A stretch of DNA of 64,000 nucleotides, taken from contig UQNZ01000002.1 of the NCBI GenBank assembly GCA_900542525.1, positions 62,001 to 126,000 on the forward strand. Direction: 5' to 3'. Source of the stretch: an uncultured Eggerthella sp. (GTDB taxonomy: Bacteria > Actinomycetota > Coriobacteriia > Coriobacteriales > Eggerthellaceae). The notes below the pieces were generated by a model, which was not told where the DNA came from, searched no databases, and saw nothing but the letters and a program-made list of their open reading frames with translations. Position 1 is the first letter of the stretch. Each line of letters begins with the position of its first letter. The position numbers and the translations under genes were made by a program. This document shows positions 9,430-17,000 of this stretch, piece by piece.

Positions 9430-9665
9430 CAAGCAGCACGCCCATGGGGGCACTGAGAAGCTACCTGCCTATCTGCACCAGCAAAGCGGGCGAGACGCGA
9501 GGTTCCCCGCTTCCCTGTTCGCGCATCTGCTTTGCAGACGCGCTCATGCGTCGCTGCTTCGCTCGGGTTTTATTACTAACGAATTTAGTCGGCGAAGAGT
9601 CACCTCGCTGCCTCACCCTTTTCACTGATGCAGATAGATGACAAATTGTTCGGTAGTTTGCTGTC
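9430..9665 (-). repeat. Intergenic palindromic repeat element, copy A
   Basis: The non-coding gap between ispD and clpC holds an element whose core (9498-9613) is the reverse complement of 31021-31136 with 114 of 116 bases identical by eye. The core contains a GCGCATCTGC / GCAGACGCGC hairpin. The left end has the AAGCAGCACGCCC motif also found in the copies near 19.6 and 27.7 kb. The right end (9637-9665) is a degenerate version of the family's short palindrome with arms like GGTGACGAAC. No credible open frame or transposase is present. Confidence 0.8.
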
Positions 9666-9666
9666 T

Positions 9667-9701
9667 AAAAAAGAGAGCCTACTGTGATAGCAAGCTCTCT
9701 T
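9667..9701 (-). terminator. Terminator of clpC
   Basis: On the reverse strand an 8-bp stem (AAGAGAGC with GCTCTCTT) with a 15-base loop is followed by a run of T. It lies 20 bp past the clpC stop codon. Confidence 0.85.
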
Positions 9702-9721
9702 AGCCTTCTTGAACGACTTAA

Positions 9722-12298
9722 TTAATCAGCTGCAGAATCTCCTGAAGAACCCCCGCGACCTGAGCCACTGTAGGTGAGCCCTGCGCGACCAAGATCGTAA
9801 TTGCTCAAGATGAGCTCCGCTTCTTGCGCGATGGTATCACGCTTGCGCGGCGCCGGGATCGAGCCTGTGCCTTGGTTGAAAACGAGCTTCTCGTCTTCCA
9901 CATCAACATCGATGACCGAGCCACTCGTCCATTTGCCTTCCAGTATCTGCTCGGAGATCGGGTCTTCTAGCAGGCGCTGGATCGCGCGGAGCAACGGGCG
10001 AGCGCCGAAGGAAAGATCCGTACCTTCCTTAGCGATCAGGCGATTTGCAGCATCGGACATATTGATGGTCATATTCTGCGCGATCAGCCGATCACGAAGA
10101 TCGGCCACCATGAGGTTCACGATCTCGACGATCTCGTCTTCCGTGAGCGACTTGAACACGATGATCTCATCGATACGGTTCAAGAATTCAGGGCGGAACA
10201 AACGCTTGACCTCGCTCATGACGCGGGTCTTGATCTCGTCATCGTTAAGGCCTGTTGCTCCGCTGGAAGAGAATCCAAGCGGTGCCGTGGTAGTGATCTC
10301 ACGTGCGCCCACATTCGAGGTCATGATGATGACCGTATTGCGAAAGTCGACCATGCGTCCTTGCGCATCGGTCAAGCGGCCTTCCTCCAGAATCTGAAGC
10401 AAGATGTTGAAGACATCGGGATGCGCTTTCTCGATCTCGTCGAAGAGCACGACCGAATAAGGGCGTTGGCGCACCGCAGTGGTAAGCTGACCGCCCTCGT
10501 CGTAGCCCACGTATCCCGGAGGCGAACCGATCAGGCGCGACACCGTGTGCTTCTCCATATACTCTGACATGTCGAAGGAAATGAGCGCATCCTGCGAATT
10601 GAACAGGAACTCTGCAAGCGTTTTCGAAAGCTCAGTCTTGCCCACACCTGAAGGGCCGAGGAAGATAAACGAACCTGCCGGACGCTTCGGATCCTTGAGT
10701 CCAGAACGGCTGCGGCGAATAGCCTTCGAGAGCGCCGTAACCGCCTCTTCCTGGCCGATCACGCGCTCATGCAGCACAGATTCCATGCGCAAAAGCTTTT
10801 CGGTCTCAGCTTCGGTGAGGTTGGAAACAGGCACGCCAGTGGTCATTGAAACCACATCGGCAATGTCTTCCACGCCGATCTCGTTGACGATCTTCTCGGT
10901 CTTATCTTCCCACTCTACCTGAGCCTTCTTGCGCTCTTCGCGCACCTTGGCCTCGCGATCGCGCACTTCGGCGGCACGCTCGAAATCCTGGTCGGCGATA
11001 GCGGCATCCTTTTCCGCACGCAACGCACGAAGCTTGTCATCGAGCTCCTGGATCTCGTCGGGCAGCACCATGTTGCGAATGCGCATGCGCGCACCTGCTT
11101 CGTCGATCACATCGATTGCCTTATCGGGCAAGAAACGATCTTGGATATAGCGATCGGAGAGCGACACTGCCGCCTGGAGCGCTTCATCGGAGAAGTGCAC
11201 GTGATGGTGCTCTTCATACTTATCGCGCAAACCTTCCATGATGCGAACAGCCTGCTCTTCATTAGGCTCTTTGACAACGAGCGTTTGGAACCTGCGTTCG
11301 AGCGCCGAATCTTTTTCCAGATGCTTGCGGTATTCATCGAGCGTGGTAGCGCCAATGATCTGGATCTCACCACGCGACAGAGGCGGCTTCAGGATGGCAG
11401 CCGCGTCCATCGAACCTTCAGCTGCACCTGCACCAATAATGGTATGGAGCTCGTCGATGAACAGAATGATATCGTCTGCCTGCTCGACTTCCTTGATGCA
11501 CTTCTTCAAGCGCTCCTCGAATTCGCCGCGATACTTCGAACCGGCAACGAGTGCCGAAACATCCAGCGTGACCAAGCGCCTATTGCACAAGATATCAGGC
11601 ACCTGATCAGCCACAATGAGCTGCGCAAGCCCCTCGACCACCGCCGTTTTACCCACGCCCGGTTCGCCCAAAAGCAATGGGTTATTCTTCTGACGACGGC
11701 ACAGGATCTGCATCATGCGCTCGATTTCGCCAGCACGCCCGATAACCGGATCGAGCTTCCCATCGGCTGCCTTCTTCGTAAGATCCACGCTGAATTCCTT
11801 CAGCACGCTATCCGAAGAGGAAGCCTGCGGATCGAACTGCTGACCGGCAAAGACCGAAGACTGCCCCACCAGATCATTGAGCGCCGCACGCAGATCGTCT
11901 CCTGAAACGCCCATGCGCTCGAGTACCTCTATTGCGGTGCCTTCGTTTTCGCGGATGATACCGAGCAAAAGATGCTCAGTGGAAATGTAGCTTTGCCCCA
12001 TTTGCATGGCTTCACGCAGGGAATTCTCCAGCACGCGTTTAACGCGCGGCGTGAAGCTCAAATGGCCCGATACGTCGGTTGATTCGTCGATCGTGACGAT
12101 ACGACGGATGGCTGCCACCGTGGCCTCGTAATGCACCCCCAGGCGCTCCAGGGCCTGAGCTGCCAGACCATCTTCTTCTTTGAGCAAAGCCAAAAGCACG
12201 TGCTCAGTGCCAACATAGGGCTGATGAAGCCCACGGGCTTCCTCCTGCGCTAAAACCAGCACTTTGCGCGCCTTGTCAGTGAACTTATCGAACGACAT
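9722..12298 (-). CDS. clpC: ATP-dependent Clp protease ATPase subunit ClpC
   Basis: ClpC unfolds proteins for ClpP and works with adaptor proteins in stress responses. Its 858 residues hold the double Clp-N repeat (residues 1-145), a first AAA domain with Walker A GEPGVGKTA and Walker B LFIDELHTI, a middle segment with the UVR-like stretch DFERAAEVRDREAKVR, and a second AAA domain with GPSGVGKTE. That order is ClpC rather than ClpB or ClpA. A strong AAGGAGGTGG ribosome site precedes the ATG. It follows lysS by 20 bp and is likely cotranscribed with it; no CtsR-type operator was recognised. Confidence 0.97.
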   Translation of the reverse strand: MSFDKFTDKARKVLVLAQEEARGLHQPYVGTEHVLLALLKEEDGLAAQALERLGVHYEATVAAIRRIVTIDESTDVSGHLSFTPRVKRVLENSLREAMQMGQSYISTEHLLLGIIRENEGTAIEVLERMGVSGDDLRAALNDLVGQSSVFAGQQFDPQASSSDSVLKEFSVDLTKKAADGKLDPVIGRAGEIERMMQILCRRQKNNPLLLGEPGVGKTAVVEGLAQLIVADQVPDILCNRRLVTLDVSALVAGSKYRGEFEERLKKCIKEVEQADDIILFIDELHTIIGAGAAEGSMDAAAILKPPLSRGEIQIIGATTLDEYRKHLEKDSALERRFQTLVVKEPNEEQAVRIMEGLRDKYEEHHHVHFSDEALQAAVSLSDRYIQDRFLPDKAIDVIDEAGARMRIRNMVLPDEIQELDDKLRALRAEKDAAIADQDFERAAEVRDREAKVREERKKAQVEWEDKTEKIVNEIGVEDIADVVSMTTGVPVSNLTEAETEKLLRMESVLHERVIGQEEAVTALSKAIRRSRSGLKDPKRPAGSFIFLGPSGVGKTELSKTLAEFLFNSQDALISFDMSEYMEKHTVSRLIGSPPGYVGYDEGGQLTTAVRQRPYSVVLFDEIEKAHPDVFNILLQILEEGRLTDAQGRMVDFRNTVIIMTSNVGAREITTTAPLGFSSSGATGLNDDEIKTRVMSEVKRLFRPEFLNRIDEIIVFKSLTEDEIVEIVNLMVADLRDRLIAQNMTINMSDAANRLIAKEGTDLSFGARPLLRAIQRLLEDPISEQILEGKWTSGSVIDVDVEDEKLVFNQGTGSIPAPRKRDTIAQEAELILSNYDLGRAGLTYSGSGRGGSSGDSAAD

Positions 12299-12318
12299 TT
12301 ACGCGCCACCTCCTTTTG

Positions 12319-13830
12319 TTACTTGGCTTCGTCGCGCATATGGGGGAACAGTAATACATCGCGGATCGTTGCTGAATTCGTAAGAAGCATGGTGAGGCGA
12401 TCTATTCCAATGCCCACACCGCCAGCGGGAGGCATTCCGTATTCCAAAGCGCGCACGTAGTCATCGTCGAATCCCATTGCCTCATCGTCGCCCATGTCCT
12501 TAGCAGCAAGCTGCGCTCGGAATCGCTCCGCTTGATCAACGGGATCATTTAGTTCATTAAAAGCATTAGCATATTCATGACCGGAAATAAACAGTTCAAA
12601 GCGGTCGGCTACTTCATCTTCACCAATTTTCCTTTTTGCGAGCGGTGAAACCTCGATCGGATGGTCGGTAACGAAGATAGGCTGGATAAGCGTCTCTTCG
12701 ACGCATTCTTCGAAGAGCTCGGCAATGATCTTACCCGTGCCCCAGCCGTCTTCAACATGAACGCCGTGCTTGTCTGCCACAGCAGCAGCTTCTTCGCGCG
12801 TCATGGCGAAGCTGATATTCTCGCCCGTGACCTCATTCACGAGCTCGACCATGCTCGCGCGTCTCCATTCGCCACCGAGGTGAATAGTCGTGCCCTGATA
12901 TTCCACATCGAGCGTGCCGCAAGCCGCAATAGCTGCAGCTTGCACGAAGCCTTGTGTGAGCTCCATCATTCCCTCAAGGTCGGAGAAGGCCTGATAGGCT
13001 TCCATCGTGGTGAACTCAGGGTTGTGATACGGATCCATGCCTTCGTTGCGAAACTGACGACCGATCTCGAAGACTTTCTCGAAGCCGCCCACGAGCAAAC
13101 GCTTCAGGGGAAGTTCGGTTGCAATGCGCAGGAAGTAATCGCGATCGAGCGCGTTGAAATGCGTGGTGAAGGGTTTCGCGTTCGCGCCACCCATGATCGA
13201 GTGCAGGAAAGGTGTTTCGACCTCGTAGAAGCCCTGCTCTTCCATGTAGTGACGGATAGCCGAGATGATCTTCGAGCGCTTCACGAAGGTCTCGTGCACC
13301 TCGGGGTTCACGATCAGATCGACATAACGCTGGCGATAGCGCAGCTCCTTATCGGCCAAGCCGTGGAACTTCTCCGGCAAGGGGCGCAACGATTTTGAGA
13401 GCAGTTCGTAGGAATCGACCGCCACGGAAAGTTGTCCGCGACGCGTGCGCATCATAAGGCCGGACACGCCGATCCAATCGCCCACATCCAGATCTTTCAT
13501 GGCCGCAAAGGCTTCTTCGCCCAGCGCGTTAATACGACAGAACAGCTGGATCGATCCGGTCGAATCGCGCAATTCCATGAAGATGATCTTACCCTGATCG
13601 CGCTTAGCCATCACACGGCCAGCTACCTCTACGCGATCTTCGGTGTTCTCGCCATCTTCGAGACCAGCGTATTTTTCGTCGAGATCGACGATATGATGCG
13701 AATAGGCAAATGCATGACCGTAAGGATTTTCGCCCGCTGCGATAAGCGCCTCACGTTTTGCATGGCGCACCAAGATCGGATCGTCTTCGGGTGTTTCAGG
13801 TGTTGCGTTTTGAGTGGTGTTCTCGCTCAT
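12319..13830 (-). CDS. lysS: Lysyl-tRNA synthetase, class II
   Basis: LysS charges tRNA-Lys. An N-terminal OB-fold anticodon-binding domain (about residues 60-160, VEVAGRVMAKRDQGKIIFMELRD) is followed by the class II core with motif 2 (FEIGRQFRNEGMDPYHNPEFTTMEAY) and motif 3 (GGVGIGIDRLTMLL). The length of 503 residues is normal. It lies between greA upstream and clpC downstream on the same strand; a terminator separates it from greA, so it probably has its own promoter in the 113-bp gap. Confidence 0.97.
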   Translation of the reverse strand: MSENTTQNATPETPEDDPILVRHAKREALIAAGENPYGHAFAYSHHIVDLDEKYAGLEDGENTEDRVEVAGRVMAKRDQGKIIFMELRDSTGSIQLFCRINALGEEAFAAMKDLDVGDWIGVSGLMMRTRRGQLSVAVDSYELLSKSLRPLPEKFHGLADKELRYRQRYVDLIVNPEVHETFVKRSKIISAIRHYMEEQGFYEVETPFLHSIMGGANAKPFTTHFNALDRDYFLRIATELPLKRLLVGGFEKVFEIGRQFRNEGMDPYHNPEFTTMEAYQAFSDLEGMMELTQGFVQAAAIAACGTLDVEYQGTTIHLGGEWRRASMVELVNEVTGENISFAMTREEAAAVADKHGVHVEDGWGTGKIIAELFEECVEETLIQPIFVTDHPIEVSPLAKRKIGEDEVADRFELFISGHEYANAFNELNDPVDQAERFRAQLAAKDMGDDEAMGFDDDYVRALEYGMPPAGGVGIGIDRLTMLLTNSATIRDVLLFPHMRDEAK

Positions 13831-13852
13831 CGACTGCCTTTCAATTTCTAGG

Positions 13853-13880
13853 AAAAACGCTGGTACGAAGGGTACCAGCG
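13853..13880 (-). terminator. Terminator of greA
   Basis: A perfect 9-bp stem (CGCTGGTAC / GTACCAGCG) with a short loop is followed on the reverse strand by TTTTTCC. It lies between the greA stop and the lysS start, so lysS likely needs its own promoter. Confidence 0.85.
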
Positions 13881-13943
13881 TCTCGATTACAGCTGTTTCT
13901 TATTGTAGTTGAAGTTCGCCAAGCACGCAGCAGGTATACACGC

Positions 13944-14411
13944 TTACTGCTCGATCTTCAAGACCTTGATATGGATATCGCGACCGGTAGGACCTTGCAG
14001 ATCGATTTCGTCGCCCTTCTTAGTGCCGAGAAGCGCTGCACCAACCGGAGATTCGTTGGAGATCTTGCCCGTAGTGGAATCGCTCTCTGCTGCACCGACG
14101 ATTGTGAAGACGCGTTCGTTGCCGCCCATATCGACTGTGACCTTGCTACCGATGTGCACCTTGGAAGATTGAGTAGGAGCATCGACTACGGTAGCTTCGC
14201 CCAAGATGCGGGTAATCTCAGCGATGCGGCCTTCCATCATGGCCTGCTCGTTCTTTGCATCATCATATTCGGAGTTTTCCGAAATGTCGCCGAATTCGCG
14301 GGCTACACGGATGCGCTCACCAATCTCGGCACGCTTTTCGGTTTCAAGGTAGTGCAGTTCTTCTTCGAGTTTCGCTTTGCCTTCTTGGGTTAAGATGTAG
14401 TCCTTTTCCAT
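13944..14411 (-). CDS. greA: Transcription elongation factor GreA
   Basis: GreA rescues backtracked RNA polymerase by stimulating transcript cleavage. The 155 residues show the N-terminal coiled coil beginning MEKDYILTQEGKAKLEEELHYL, the tip motif ISENSEYDDAKNEQA with the acidic residues that reach the active site, and the C-terminal FKBP-like domain with SPVGAALLGTKKGDEI. The size is standard. It is transcribed leftward between tatA and lysS with terminators on both sides, so it looks monocistronic. Confidence 0.97.
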   Translation of the reverse strand: MEKDYILTQEGKAKLEEELHYLETEKRAEIGERIRVAREFGDISENSEYDDAKNEQAMMEGRIAEITRILGEATVVDAPTQSSKVHIGSKVTVDMGGNERVFTIVGAAESDSTTGKISNESPVGAALLGTKKGDEIDLQGPTGRDIHIKVLKIEQ

Positions 14412-14470
14412 GGAACTCCCCTTGCATTCGTTCGGTCGGTCGTTTCATGCGAGCTTCGTGCCCGCGCAGA

Positions 14471-14498
14471 AGAAACGCGCTTAATCTGGCGCGTTTCT
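14471..14498 (-). terminator. Terminator of tatA
   Basis: A perfect 10-bp stem (AGAAACGCGC / GCGCGTTTCT) with an 8-base loop lies 10 bp downstream of the tatA stop. The reverse-strand flank after the stem is T/C-rich rather than a pure T run. Confidence 0.75.
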
Positions 14499-14507
14499 CT
14501 TAAGTGT

Positions 14508-14849
14508 TTATTCAGCCTTGTCCTTTTCCAGTTCGCTCTCTTCGAAAACGGCATCGGAAGTGGTGGTGTCCTGTTCGGCTTCTGCTTCGGCTGCAGCAAC
14601 ATCGGCCTTCTTCTGGCCCGGCTCAGGCTTGTCTACTACTTCAAGCTCTTCAGGCTCTTTGCCTTCAGCCTGCTTGGCAGCTTCTTCCGCTTCTTTTTTC
14701 TTCTTGCCGCCGCCGAGGCCTTCGCGCAAGTTCTTGACCGTTTTGCCGATAGCAGTTCCGAGCTTGGGGAGATTCTTCGGGCCGAAGATGATAAGGATGA
14801 CCACCAAGATGATGATGATCTCGACAATGCCGAAAGGTCCGATCTTCAT
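14508..14849 (-). CDS. tatA: Twin-arginine translocase subunit TatA
   Basis: TatA forms the pore-like part of the Tat system that exports folded cofactor proteins such as the DmsA in this window. A single N-terminal membrane helix (residues 8-22) is followed by the FGPKNLPKLGTAIG hinge and an amphipathic helix, as expected. The C-terminal half (about 60 residues) is a highly charged, Glu/Lys/Ala-rich disordered tail, longer than in many TatA proteins. GGAGGTG lies upstream of the ATG. No tatB or tatC is adjacent, so the rest of the system must be encoded elsewhere. Confidence 0.93.
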   Translation of the reverse strand: MKIGPFGIVEIIIILVVILIIFGPKNLPKLGTAIGKTVKNLREGLGGGKKKKEAEEAAKQAEGKEPEELEVVDKPEPGQKKADVAAAEAEAEQDTTTSDAVFEESELEKDKAE

Positions 14850-15297
14850 GTTGTATGCACCTCCGCAGGGATTGCACGTACGTTGAGCGCGACACGGGGT
14901 GAAGCGCGGTTTTTTTCAGTATGAACCAAGGCATGAACTACCCTAGTGATACGCGCAGAAATTGTACCAAAAAACACATACAGCGCTCGCACAATCCCTT
15001 TAAGCGGTTCATGTTGCTGCGAATTGAGCGCTACTACTTCGTTGTGGCGATGAATGTGCTCGGTGCGCTACGCGCATGTCATCCCTAGGAAATGAAACGA
15101 GTCCCGTAGGACTCGTTTGAATTTCTGGTCGGGAAGCAGAAGTTCATGCGCGTCAAGGCCAAGCCACTGCGTGGTTGCGTTGCAAGCCTTGACCCGCCTG
15201 GCTGAAGCGCTCGGATAGCACTTCAGTGAACCTTTACGGTTCAAATCCTTGCAGGCGTGGCCTGCACCAGTTGCGCTGGTGGTCATCCCTCATAAAT
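14850..15297. other. Highly structured intergenic region with duplicated tRNA-Pro 3' end
   Basis: This stretch encodes no convincing protein. From about 15096 it contains six consecutive hairpins: a perfect 10-bp stem with a 4-base loop (15096-15119), a compound stem bounded by GTCAAGGC and GCCTTGAC (15152-15192), CTGAAGCGCT / AGCACTTCAG, TGAACC / GGTTCA, GCAGGC / GCCTGC and ACCAG / CTGGT. The bases 15112-15134 repeat 15320-15342, which cover the terminator arm, the CCA end and the first acceptor bases of tRNA-Pro. GTCATCCCT also recurs at 15078 and 15281. It could be a structured RNA or the scar of a tandem duplication or integration. The part from 14850 to about 15060 shows nothing recognisable beyond the tatA promoter zone. 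Confidence 0.5.
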
Positions 15298-15326
15298 AAA
15301 ACGAGAGAGCAATTCGCTCTCTCGTT
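15298..15326 (-). terminator. Terminator of tRNA-Pro
   Basis: The stem AACGAGAGAGC with its complement around a short AATT loop lies immediately past the tRNA 3' end; the reverse strand continues with TTTTATTTAT. Confidence 0.85.
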
Positions 15327-15334
15327 TGAATTTC

Positions 15335-15411
<77 letters not shown>

Positions 15412-15531
15412 ACATATGATGTGCCGTAAACGGCGTTGCCTATGGTATCACAGCCTGGCAGTGCACGGCAATAAATCAAATCGCTCACGTACAAAGAATC
15501 CATCTGAGTGAAGCTGCCGTGCCAGTGACAC

Positions 15532-15562
15532 AAAAAAGAACGGCCCTTTCGAGCCGTTCTTT
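15532..15562 (-). terminator. Terminator of the NlpC/P60 gene
   Basis: A 10-bp stem (AAAGAACGGC / GCCGTTCTTT) with an 8-base loop is followed on the reverse strand by six T. It lies 28 bp past the stop codon. Confidence 0.9.
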
Positions 15563-15589
15563 GATCGATTCGTATCTTCGTAATGCAAA

Positions 15590-16669
15590 TTAGTAGCGGA
15601 CGTACCACATATCGGAATGAACACCGCTTACTTTAACCACGTCACCTGTACGCGGAGCGTGGATCATCTGACCACCTCCGATATAGATGCCCGTATGATG
15701 CGAGTTGATGCAAATATCGCCTGGCTTCGGATTGCTCACGCGCGTCCATCCTTGGATGGTGCCCGTGGTGCACCAGTGGCTGCCCATTTTGCCCGTAAGG
15801 CAGTAGCCAACCAAACCAGAGCAGTCGAAGCTGTTCGGACCTGCTGCGCCCCAACCATAAGGCTTGCCCAACTGGGCGTATGCACGATCAACAACAACGT
15901 TGCCCGTTACCGTCTGGGGCTTCGAGTTATCCGCTGGCTTTGAGCTGTTTCCAGAGCTGCCATTATTGGAGCTTCCGTTATTGTTGTTAGCGATCGCCTG
16001 CTCAGCCGCAGCTGCTGCTGCAGCACTACGTGCCTCTTCCTCTTGGCGCATGAGCTCTTGGACTTCAGCGTTCAAGTTGTCGTAGGTCTGCTGCATCTGC
16101 GCAGTAGTAGCTTCGGCCTCGTCTTTAATAGCCTTGGCTTCGCTCGCCTTCTGCGCCGCTACCTGCTCTTGCTGCTCGTACTCAGCCTTAGCAGCCTCTA
16201 CCTTTTCGCGAGATTCCTTGGTCTTTGCAACGAGTTCGGCATCTTTCTCATTCATGGTGTTGAGAATGTTCCAATTCGTTGCGAACTCTTCGAAGGTGGA
16301 AGCACCCAAGATAACATCAAGGAAGGTATTGCCACCGGTACGATACATGCTGCGCGCACGCGTTCCCAGCTCTTCCTGATAACCCTTGATCTTCTCGGTT
16401 TCTTCCTGAATCTGAGCTTCAGCTTCAGTTACTTTTTTCTCAGCTTCGGCACGCTCTTCCTCCGCTTCGTAATAATTGCTTGAAGCGGCATCAAGCGTTG
16501 CCTGCATATCGTTGAGCTTGTCGAGCGCTGCTTGTGCCTCAGCCTGTTTCGAAGATGAAGAAGGCACTGCGGATGCAAGAGAAACGGGCAAAGAGAGCCC
16601 CACGGCCAGAACGACCGCCATAAATGCAATGAGCAGCGTACGCTTCGGTGCTACATTTGTATGCTTCAT
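15590..16669 (-). CDS. Secreted coiled-coil NlpC/P60 peptidoglycan endopeptidase
   Basis: The 359-residue protein starts with a signal peptide (positive MKHTNVAPKR, hydrophobic 11-30, cleavage near ASA 32-34). Residues 40-225 are a long Ala/Glu/Lys-rich coiled coil of the kind found in PcsB- and RipA-type hydrolases, including a LGTRARSMYRTGG patch. A Ser/Asn/Gly linker (229-255) leads to the NlpC/P60 domain, with catalytic Cys283 in FDCSGLVG, His325 in HHTGIYIG and a third polar residue near His337. It should cut stem peptides during cell separation, perhaps controlled by FtsEX-like partners acting on the coiled coil, which is inference. It is monocistronic with a strong terminator. Confidence 0.93.
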   Translation of the reverse strand: MKHTNVAPKRTLLIAFMAVVLAVGLSLPVSLASAVPSSSSKQAEAQAALDKLNDMQATLDAASSNYYEAEEERAEAEKKVTEAEAQIQEETEKIKGYQEELGTRARSMYRTGGNTFLDVILGASTFEEFATNWNILNTMNEKDAELVAKTKESREKVEAAKAEYEQQEQVAAQKASEAKAIKDEAEATTAQMQQTYDNLNAEVQELMRQEEEARSAAAAAAAEQAIANNNNGSSNNGSSGNSSKPADNSKPQTVTGNVVVDRAYAQLGKPYGWGAAGPNSFDCSGLVGYCLTGKMGSHWCTTGTIQGWTRVSNPKPGDICINSHHTGIYIGGGQMIHAPRTGDVVKVSGVHSDMWYVRY

Positions 16670-17000
16670 ACTGTTTGAAAACCTCCCAATAGTGGCATAG
16701 GGTTCGTGTCTCAGCGTAAGCTGTAGTCGATACTAGCAGAAAATGGTGCATTTATACAGGGCTTCAAACCTTTAAGCCCTGATAAACTGCCCTTCACGCG
16801 CCATACTATGCGCAAACGAAGCCACTAAACCCCATGCTCAACGCCTTATTGCGCGCATATACGTGCAATTGTGAAGAATGTGCGCTTTCTGTATGTAGAA
16901 GGATCCCGCGCACGGACAAAAGCGATCGAATCTTGCGAGAAGTTACGCCGATCCAAATCGCGCGATACCGTCAAGCGTGATTCTTCAACTTGCTCATACC
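16670..17000. other. Intergenic region between the NlpC gene and nhaA
   Basis: About 330 bp without a convincing gene. It should carry the NlpC-gene promoter on the reverse strand. A hairpin with arms CAGGGCTT (16757-16764) and AAGCCCTG (16774-16781) lies about 90 bp upstream of that gene; it may end nhaA transcripts, but has no clear T run. The small frame at 16871-17203 lacks a ribosome site. Confidence 0.4.

Noticed and set aside
9315..9641. Frames with similar peptides in the two intergenic repeats (9315-9641 and 30894-31196)
   Set aside because: Similarity comes from the DNA repeat itself; frames have no ribosome site and one runs into ybaK antisense.
15128..15280. Possible second tRNA, SRP RNA or selC in the hairpin cluster
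   Set aside because: No complete cloverleaf, no SRP core motif and no long selC acceptor could be folded; kept only as an unassigned structured region.
15068..15286. 72-codon reverse frame beside tRNA-Pro
   Set aside because: It runs through the hairpin cluster and the duplicated tRNA end; structure, not protein coding, explains the sequence.
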